Assembly (NCBI GenBank): GCA_005223375.1
Contig: RXOD01005733.1
Span: forward strand, 1 to 12,712
Source of the DNA: Amoebophrya sp. AT5.2
Lineage: Eukaryota > Sar > Dinophyceae > Syndiniales > Amoebophryaceae
Direction of reading: 5' to 3'
Length of the DNA: 12,712 nt
The notes under the pieces were generated by a model. It did not search any database. It saw only the letters and a program-made list of their open reading frames with translations, and was not told where the DNA came from. Made by a program: the position numbers and the translations under genes. Positions 7,871 through 12,712 of this stretch are shown piece by piece (position 1 is the first letter of the stretch; each line of letters starts with the position of its first letter).

Positions 7871-9963
7871 ATGGCAGACGTGCTCGTGACTGCTACTCTC
7901 TACTTTGTGTTTGCGTTTTGTTTCTCTCTGTTCAACATTCTCCAGTGTGATATCGCGACCACCAACGACATCTACCAGGGGCTGGTTCCTCGGTTCGTCT
8001 CGAAGCCCTTTAAGGGCGGCGCCGGGGCCAGCGGGGACAACGACCAGGCCGTTCCCAACCAGCAGCCCGAGAGGTACTTCCACGACATCCGCACCGCCGA
8101 TGACGTGTATCTGTGGCTCCGGACGGTGTTCGTTCCCTCCGTGTACAAACGCAGCTCCGTCCGCAATGGGGACCCCACCTTCTGCACGAACCGAAACCAG
8201 TGCGTCCTGCACGAGGGCCCGGTGGACGGCGCCGACGAGTGCCACCCTTGGCTTCACGCAGGGCACCGCAACTGCAACCGGTGGATGGGCCTCGCCGCAA
8301 ACTGCTGCGAGCCGTGCGAGAACCGCAACGTCACCGGCGGCGGCAGCTACGACTCGCCCGCGGGCGAGGAGTTCTGCCCGGCCTCCAAGTACACCGTCGA
8401 CAGCGCGAAGTACGACTGGGTGTTCGACAGCCGGGTGGACGACCTCGCCGCCGCTTGCCAGGTTCCCGGGGGTACCGTCGACGACGCCACGGGCGGCTAC
8501 GGTAGCCTCACCACGCCGGCCTACTTGGTCGACTACAACACAGGGCTCACCAACGTCGCGACGTTCTGTCCGGAGCTGCTGTCGTCGCCGGGGTATGGGG
8601 AGAGCACGGACCGGCGGGACAGTGGGGGCGGCCAGGTGAGGCGGCGGGTCTCCGAGTTCAACCAGATGCTGTTCACGCGCATGAGCTTCAAGCGCGCGAA
8701 ATTAATCAAGTTCTCCAACGACCGGCTTTCTTCCAGCTACGAGTTTGTGAAGGCGCAGCCGACGGGCTCGGTGTCGAACCCGGGCCCGGACGGGGAGGAT
8801 ATTTCGGCTTTTTCCACCCGCACGAGTTATTCGGCGAACCTGGGGTACGGGAACTACGGCGGGTTCCTGGAGTACCTCCACCCGGAGTACTCGCTGCAGA
8901 CCGCCGAGAACCAAATCATACACATGAAGCGCGAGAACTACTTCGATAGCGTGAAGTTTTCCAGTCTTCTTGTGGAGGCGATCTTTTTCAACGGCAACGA
9001 GGACACGTTTCTCCACCTATTGTTCAGCTTCGAGATGCAGAGCAACGGGCTGATCCGCCCTACGTTCCACGTGATCCCCTTTTCGTTAAACCTGTACAGC
9101 AGCTCGGCGCTGAACTACTTCCGGTTATTCCTCGAGATCGTGGTGCTTGTGCTGTTCGGCTTTTTCCTCGTGGACGAGTGGAGCAACTTCGCGGACGCGC
9201 CGCGGGCGTACCTGTCGAAGTCCAGCAGTTGGCTGTCGATCGTCTCGCTCGGGTTCACCCTGATCACCGTGGTGCTGTACGTGGTGCTGGTGGTCTCGCA
9301 CGACTACACCGCGCTGATGCTGCCACTGCCGTCGCTCGAGGACGGGCGGGAGATCACGGAAGGCTGGATCGAGGGGATCACGTCCCTGCAGTTTTTGAGC
9401 GAGCGCGCGGACGCCGTCGCCAGCGCGGCCAGCGTGAACATCTGCTTCATTTTCATCCGGCTTTTGACCCTGCTGGCGAACGTGTCGCCCAACCTCGGCC
9501 TGGTGCTGCAGTCGCTGTCGCAGGGCCAGGCCTCGCTGGCGTGCTTTCTGTTTCTGTTTTTGCTGTTGTTCTGCGGGTTCGCATTGTCTGGGTATTTGCA
9601 ATTCGGGGGGAACGTGGAGATGTTCAGTACCTGGTACAAGGCGCTGCTCACTTGCCTGCGCATGTCCATGGGCGACTTCGACTTCAAGCTGCTAAAGAAT
9701 TCTGCGCAGACCCCGTTCATCGCGACCGTCTGGTTCATCTTGTTCATGGCGATCTTCTTCCTCGTCCTCGTAAACATGTTTCTCTCCATCATCGTCAGCT
9801 GCTACAACAAGCAGGTTAAATATTTAAACGAGCAATTAGAAATCCACGGGGAGATCGACTCGCTCAAGCTGTTCGTGCATTCGGCGATGGAGAAGTTCGG
9901 CAAGACCTTCACGGTGTTTGAGAGATTGAAGATGCTGGCGGCGCTGAACGCGAGCAGCGGCAG
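7871..9963 (+). other. Polycystin module 1 (exon): S1 to S6
   Basis: Residues about 5-27 form S1, almost at the N-terminus, so there is no N-terminal cytoplasmic domain. The extracellular domain spans about 28-415 and carries a Cys cluster (C105, C111, C124, C135, C145, C146, C149) and a sequon N153-V-T. Its last part follows the polycystin pattern (YGGFLEYL, then FFNGNEDTFLHLLFSFEM), but the usual YNAN motif is altered to FNGN. S2 is about 417-438, S3 454-476, S4 522-540, S5 556-576 (followed by GYLQFGGNVEMFSTW, close to PKD2). The pore and filter are near G601-D602-F603-D604-F605, and S6 spans about 616-645 (VLVNMFLSIIVSCYNKQVKY). An acidic residue after the filter Gly fits a Ca2+-permeable or non-selective cation channel. 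No EF-hand is visible. Confidence 0.85.
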
Positions 9964-12712
9964 CTATGACGGCCAAATACATAGACTTCTGAGAAATAAC
10001 GACTTCAAAAATTTTAAACTTCGAGATCATCAACAAGTGGGCGGAGCAGGTGAGTGGCCGCGTGGATGCGTCCGCATCCACGCGACCACTCACCCCACCT
10101 ATTCGCTCCTACTTGCTTTGTTTGATTCGGTTTACTTGGCTGGATTGATTCATTGGCTTGATGCATCGGACTCATTCATCGGTCATCGGCATCAGCATCG
10201 CAGAACAATCATCAAAACAATGCGCAAGCATGCTGGTTCGAAATTTTTGAAGAGATTGAAGATGCTGGCGGCGCTGAACGCGAGCACCAGCGGCAGAAGT
10301 CTATTTGGCCGTCATAGCAGCGGCAGCAAAAAACTAAACTTCGAGATCATCAACAAACTGAAGGCGCAGAAGCGGGCGGAGAGCTACCCGGGGTCGGTGC
10401 ACTGCATGGCGATCAGCTCGCTGTTTTTGCTGTTTTTCATCGCGATCACGCGGATCACAAGGATCAGCGACAGCCTGGCCTACCGCGTCTCCACGCTGGC
10501 GGACCTCGAAACGGCGGAGTGGTACAGCACCTCCCACGTGAGGGAGGAGGTCTCCATGCTCCGAAGCATCGAGGGAACACGAGTCGTATGACCCGGAGGT
10601 GCCCAACTGTGAAGTTGTGCTGATGAAGTTGTACTATGATATGAAGTAACGTCTGGGTCCGGGCGGCGATGGTCTGTTTTCAATCTTGGGTATACTTTCT
10701 ACGACGCCGAGGCGCCGTCTCGTGCGGCCTCAGTTTGGGGTAAATTTAAAGTTGTTTATGTTTCCACGTCTCCCTACTAATACGCAAGATTCACCCATTC
10801 CCATGAACATGATATTCCCCTCCCACTAGCTCATCTCCCGGCGCCGGGCGGTCGAGAGCGCGTGCTAGGTTTTGCCTTAGAAACCCAGCCGGTCCTCCTA
10901 CTTCATATTAGTTGCTTGTTACTTCACAGTTCACACTCACAGTTCGACCTTCCATAAGTCGACGCGGGGGTGAATAAAGAGGACGGCAACGCGCATTTCA
11001 AGTCGGAGACGGTGATGCAGCAGACGGAACGGAGAGTGCCGGCCTCCGGGGTACAGAGCATGGCCGACGTCGAGAAGTGGGCGCGCTCGGCGATCGTGGA
11101 GGACATGTACGGCTGCGCGCCGCCAACATTCACGGACGACTGCGGCAAAACCAAAAACCTGTTTCCAACACGGGAACCGGACGGGTGGATGCTGTTTGAC
11201 GGCACGAAGCTGGGTGACTTCGAGACCGACAGCGGCCTGAACCGCAGATACCTGACGGCAGCGGTCGGGGGCACCGGGACGGCGACCGGTGCTGGGGCTG
11301 CAGCCGGGACCACTACGGGAGGCGGAGCTGCAACTTCTAGTTCCTCTGCTCTTTCCGTCACGGAATTGCGGAACGCGATCCAGCTGAGCCTCGGGTACCT
11401 GTTCGACTACACGGCCACGACGGAGGTGAAGAGCCCGATGCCGGCAGCCAACCCGGTGTCTGTGACCGCCCGCACGCCGCGGGTCCGCGAGTGGAACCTC
11501 GGGTCCGTCGGCAGCGACAATTTCTTCCGGCTGAAAATCGAGCCCGCGTGCTTCTCAGAGAACACGGCGACGCGGTGGAAGGACGGCTACCCCTACGTGT
11601 TTCTGCAGGACTCCGCCTACGTCGACGAGATCACGACCGGAGACAGCCGGAGCTGCGTCCACTTCCTCAGCTCCGGAGTCGGGGACACTGTCGCGAACTT
11701 CACGGGGAAGGCATCCGGCACCCTGTACACGCTGCGGAGAAGACCGACAGATAAGGACAGCGGGGAGACGGGCGGGTACTACCTCGTGGGGCTCGGCAAG
11801 ACGCGCACCGAGGCGCGCCGCGTGCTGGACGTGCTGAAGGAGGACGGGTTTTTCTCCGTGCAAACGCGAAAACTCACCTTCGACTGGATTCTGTACAATG
11901 CGAACCTGGACCTTTTTTCGTACAACACCGCCACCTTCGAGGTGCTGCCCTCCGGCCGCGTCTCCTACGACTTGTCCAACACCGTCTTTCCTGTCCAACA
12001 CCTGTTTTCCGGCGGCACCACGGAAACGCTCATCGCCGCAAGGGATTTCAACTTTGCACTGATGATCCTGTACGTACTCCTGGTGATCTGGGTGACGGTC
12101 GGTGTGTTCATCTCGGAGCTGCTCGTGCAGAAACAAATCAGCAGCGAACTGGCGAGGCCCTTCTACGGATTTTTAATCGACTTCTTCGACGACGGGTACA
12201 ACTACATCAACCTGGCGAGCGCAGTCGCGAACGTCGCGGTGATCGTGTCGTGGCTGCAATTCGTGGCGAACCCCGTGCACGAGGCGCTCCTGGACCGAAC
12301 GGGAACCATGACCGCAGCTGCGGTCTACGCGGAAAGCGGTATAGTTGTCGATCCTCTTTATCTCCACTCAGTTCATGATGTGCGGTGAAACTGAAGTCTA
12401 CTTCATCTCACCCGATCTATCACTATGTTAGAGTGCTTGCCCTTGCTTCTTATTCAATAGGTCGTGGCTGCAGCTGCTATGTGTCGCAAATGCGTTCACG
12501 GCTCCCGCGATGATCGCCAACAACTTTTTCTCATAGCGACCCAGCGTTCACAAAAATTTCCCCAGTGGTTTCTCACCACGAGCAGTCTACGCTCGATTCC
12601 TTCGCCGAGGCTTCTGTTTCTTGGAACACGTTTGTGGCTTGGTCCGCCATCAATTCCTTCCTCCTCGCGTTGCGCATCCTGAAGTACTTTGTATGGTGGG
12701 ACCAGCTGGTAA
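7871..12712 (+). CDS. Tandem polycystin (PKD2/TRPP-like) cation channel, at least two six-helix modules in one protein (3' partial)
   Basis: Starts at ATG 7871 (AAAGATGG context; upstream in-frame stop at 7775, no earlier Met). Polycystins are six-helix cation channels of plasma or ciliary membrane with a large extracellular domain between S1 and S2. Module 1 is complete: S1, extracellular domain, S2-S5, pore with GDFDF, and S6 with NMFLSII. The frame then runs, with no stop, through a cytoplasmic linker into a second S1 (about 10403-10456). After an intron it continues into a second extracellular domain with the family motifs GGYY and YNANLDLF, then S2 and S3, and after another intron S4. 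The window ends at a GTAA donor, so S5, pore and S6 of module 2 lie outside. Proposed exons: 7871-9963, 10327-10585, about 11003 (or 10959)-12338, 12566-12708. The family call is firm; the exon borders in the middle are less so. Confidence 0.82.
9955..9963 (+). repeat. 9-bp direct repeat CAGCGGCAG, left
   Basis: Immediately left of the left inverted repeat. The same nine bases stand immediately right of the right inverted repeat (10318-10326), like a target-site duplication. A third copy lies at 10288-10296 inside the element. Confidence 0.9.
9964..9991 (+). repeat. Left terminal inverted repeat, 28 nt
   Basis: Reverse complement of 10294-10317 with an extra CATA. Begins CTATGACGGCCAAATA and ends GACTTCTG. 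Confidence 0.9.
10015..10036 (+). repeat. Displaced copy of the downstream exon start (copy of 10335-10356)
   Basis: 22 bases starting TAAACTTCGAGATC are identical at 10015 and 10335. The inner copy is in a different frame from the main open frame and is followed shortly by CAG|GTGAGT at 10047-10055. Confidence 0.85.
10049..10094. repeat. Near-perfect palindrome, 22-nt arms, 2-nt spacer
   Basis: Arms 10049-10070 and 10073-10094 pair with one mismatch. The left arm begins at the last G of CAG|GTGAGT, so a consensus 5' splice site lies in the stem, and the right arm reads the same way on the other strand. It could form a cruciform in DNA or a strong hairpin in RNA. Confidence 0.95.
10251..10296 (+). 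repeat. Displaced copy of the upstream exon end (copy of 9921-9963)
   Basis: Identical to 9921-9963 except for three added bases (CCA). It encodes the same LKMLAALNAS stretch in the main frame. It lies just inside the right end of the element, so the order is upstream end, left repeat, downstream copy, spacer, upstream copy, right repeat, downstream exon. Confidence 0.9.
10294..10317 (-). repeat. Right terminal inverted repeat, 24 nt
   Basis: Reverse complement of 9964-9991 apart from the 4-nt indel. It is followed at once by the 9-bp direct repeat at 10318-10326. Confidence 0.9.
10327..10585 (+). other. Exon with cytoplasmic linker and S1 of polycystin module 2
   Basis: Encodes a basic linker (KKLNFEIINKLKAQKRAESY) and a hydrophobic helix CMAISSLFLLFFIAITRI at about 10403-10456. 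Then follows the start of an extracellular domain (SDSLAYRVSTLADLETAEWY) comparable to the region after S1 in module 1. A GTATGA donor at 10586 (phase 0) stands just before the in-frame TGA at 10589-10591. Because S1 must be followed by the extracellular domain found downstream, the TGA is probably intronic and not the gene end. Confidence 0.65.
10586..11002 (+). other. Probable intron between S1 and extracellular domain of module 2 (borders uncertain)
   Basis: The donor GTATGA at 10586 and an acceptor at 11002 (CATTTCAAG|TCG) agree in phase 0. An acceptor at 10958 is closer to the open frame limit but is phase 1. The segment is AT-richer with pyrimidine tracts, a TACTAAT branch-like sequence near 10776, and a 12-bp palindrome at 10837-10848. 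If it is not an intron, it would be the spacer between two genes, leaving an orphan S1. Confidence 0.45.
11003..12338 (+). other. Polycystin module 2 (exon): extracellular domain, S2 and S3
   Basis: The open frame covers 10958-12388. The N-terminal part (VQSMADVEKWARSAIVEDMY) matches the position of DIRTADDVYLWLRTVFVPSV in module 1. Hallmarks are GGYYLVGLGKTRTEA (GGYY at 11771) and WILYNANLDLFSYNTATFEV (YNAN at 11894), which follow the PKD2 pattern better than module 1 does. A Thr/Gly/Ala-rich loop sits near 11260-11340. S2 is about 12053-12121 and S3 about 12200-12270. A phase-1 GTATAG donor follows at 12339; without it the frame stops at 12386-12388. Confidence 0.8.
12339..12565 (+). other. 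GT-AG intron, 227 nt, phase 1
   Basis: The donor AGCG|GTATAG and the acceptor ATTTCCCCAG|TG agree in phase. The joined product (VYAESVVSHHEQSTLDSF) leads straight into the S4 exon. Confidence 0.65.
12566..12708 (+). other. Polycystin module 2 exon with S4 (window ends at its donor)
   Basis: Encodes FAEASVSWNTFVAWSAINSF, then LLALRILKYFVWWDQL, the S4 pattern of polycystins (hydrophobic, then a basic residue and KYF). A GTAA donor begins at 12709, phase 0. An earlier GTATGG at 12691 is a possible alternative, also phase 0. S5, pore and S6 must lie beyond the window. Confidence 0.7.

Larger units (their letters stand above)
9964..10317 (+). mobile_element. Introner-like element with terminal inverted repeats in the channel linker
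   Basis: The 28-nt left end (9964-9991) is the reverse complement of the 24-nt right end (10294-10317) except for a 4-nt indel. The pair is flanked by 9-bp direct repeats. Element plus one direct repeat is 363 nt, a multiple of three, and removal joins NASSGS directly to KKLNFEIINKLKAQKR. Removal at the repeat can end in AG only with CA, CG or CT starts, so splicing would be non-canonical. Such introner elements, with inverted repeats and target duplications, are known from Amoebophrya. The inside is unusual: it carries copies of the exon ends on both sides in swapped order and a long palindrome. This also permits a tandem duplication with an inverted piece as the origin. No transposase is encoded. 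Confidence 0.55.

Noticed and set aside
9125..9601. Long reverse-strand open frames over the polycystin exons
   Set aside because: They mirror the GC-rich codons of the + strand gene and have Arg/Gln/His-rich composition without domains.
10837..10848. 12-bp palindrome CCCGGCGCCGGG
   Set aside because: GC-rich palindromes of this size are expected by chance. No further structure surrounds it.
10586..10970. Gene boundary between two separate channel genes
   Set aside because: The S1 helix before it has no partner unless joined to the extracellular domain after it, and phase-compatible splice sites exist. I kept it as an intron with moderate confidence.
12310..12325. 16-bp perfect palindrome in module 2
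   Set aside because: One such palindrome in 12.7 kb is not very unlikely, and it lies in ordinary coding sequence (MTAAAV).

Overview
The window looks like nuclear DNA of a compact protist genome. All supportable genes lie on the + strand, exons are GC-rich, and introns are short, more AT-rich and mostly GT-AG. At least two gene interruptions are flanked by exact direct repeats, one of them also by inverted repeats, and removal at those repeats does not give GT-AG ends. One-directional genes plus repeat-flanked, non-canonical 'introner' introns are known from the syndinian dinoflagellate parasite Amoebophrya, so an Amoebophrya-like alveolate is my best guess. This is inference, because nothing here names the species.

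Layout. 1-871: 3' end of a gene of unknown function. It is interrupted by a 409-nt unit defined by a 46-bp direct repeat. 1279-4624: one or two genes. The 5' part (1279-2629) encodes a degenerate J-like domain without HPD, followed by a Cys-containing and helical region. The 3' part (3005-4624) encodes a long acidic, low-complexity protein. All proposed introns here are phase 0, so I favour a single gene. 5132-6539, possibly to 6761: a Gln/His/Pro-rich protein joined by a phase-1 intron to a small Cys-rich domain. A single in-frame TAG separates it from an acidic tail that looks coding. 6762-7870: no gene seen.

7871-12712 (running off the right edge): the main gene, a polycystin (PKD2/TRPP-like) cation-channel homologue. 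One complete six-helix module with extracellular domain, pore and S6 is followed, without a stop codon, by S1, the extracellular domain and S2-S4 of a second module. The product is therefore predicted to be a tandem fused channel of at least two six-helix units.

The linker between the modules is disrupted by an unusual structure. A 354-nt segment is bounded by 24-28-nt inverted repeats and 9-bp direct repeats. It contains displaced copies of both flanking exon ends and a 22-bp-arm palindrome that starts at a CAG|GTGAGT donor-like site. Its length plus one direct repeat is 363 nt (121 codons) and it holds no in-frame stop. Removal restores a clean linker, while retention would insert 121 residues.
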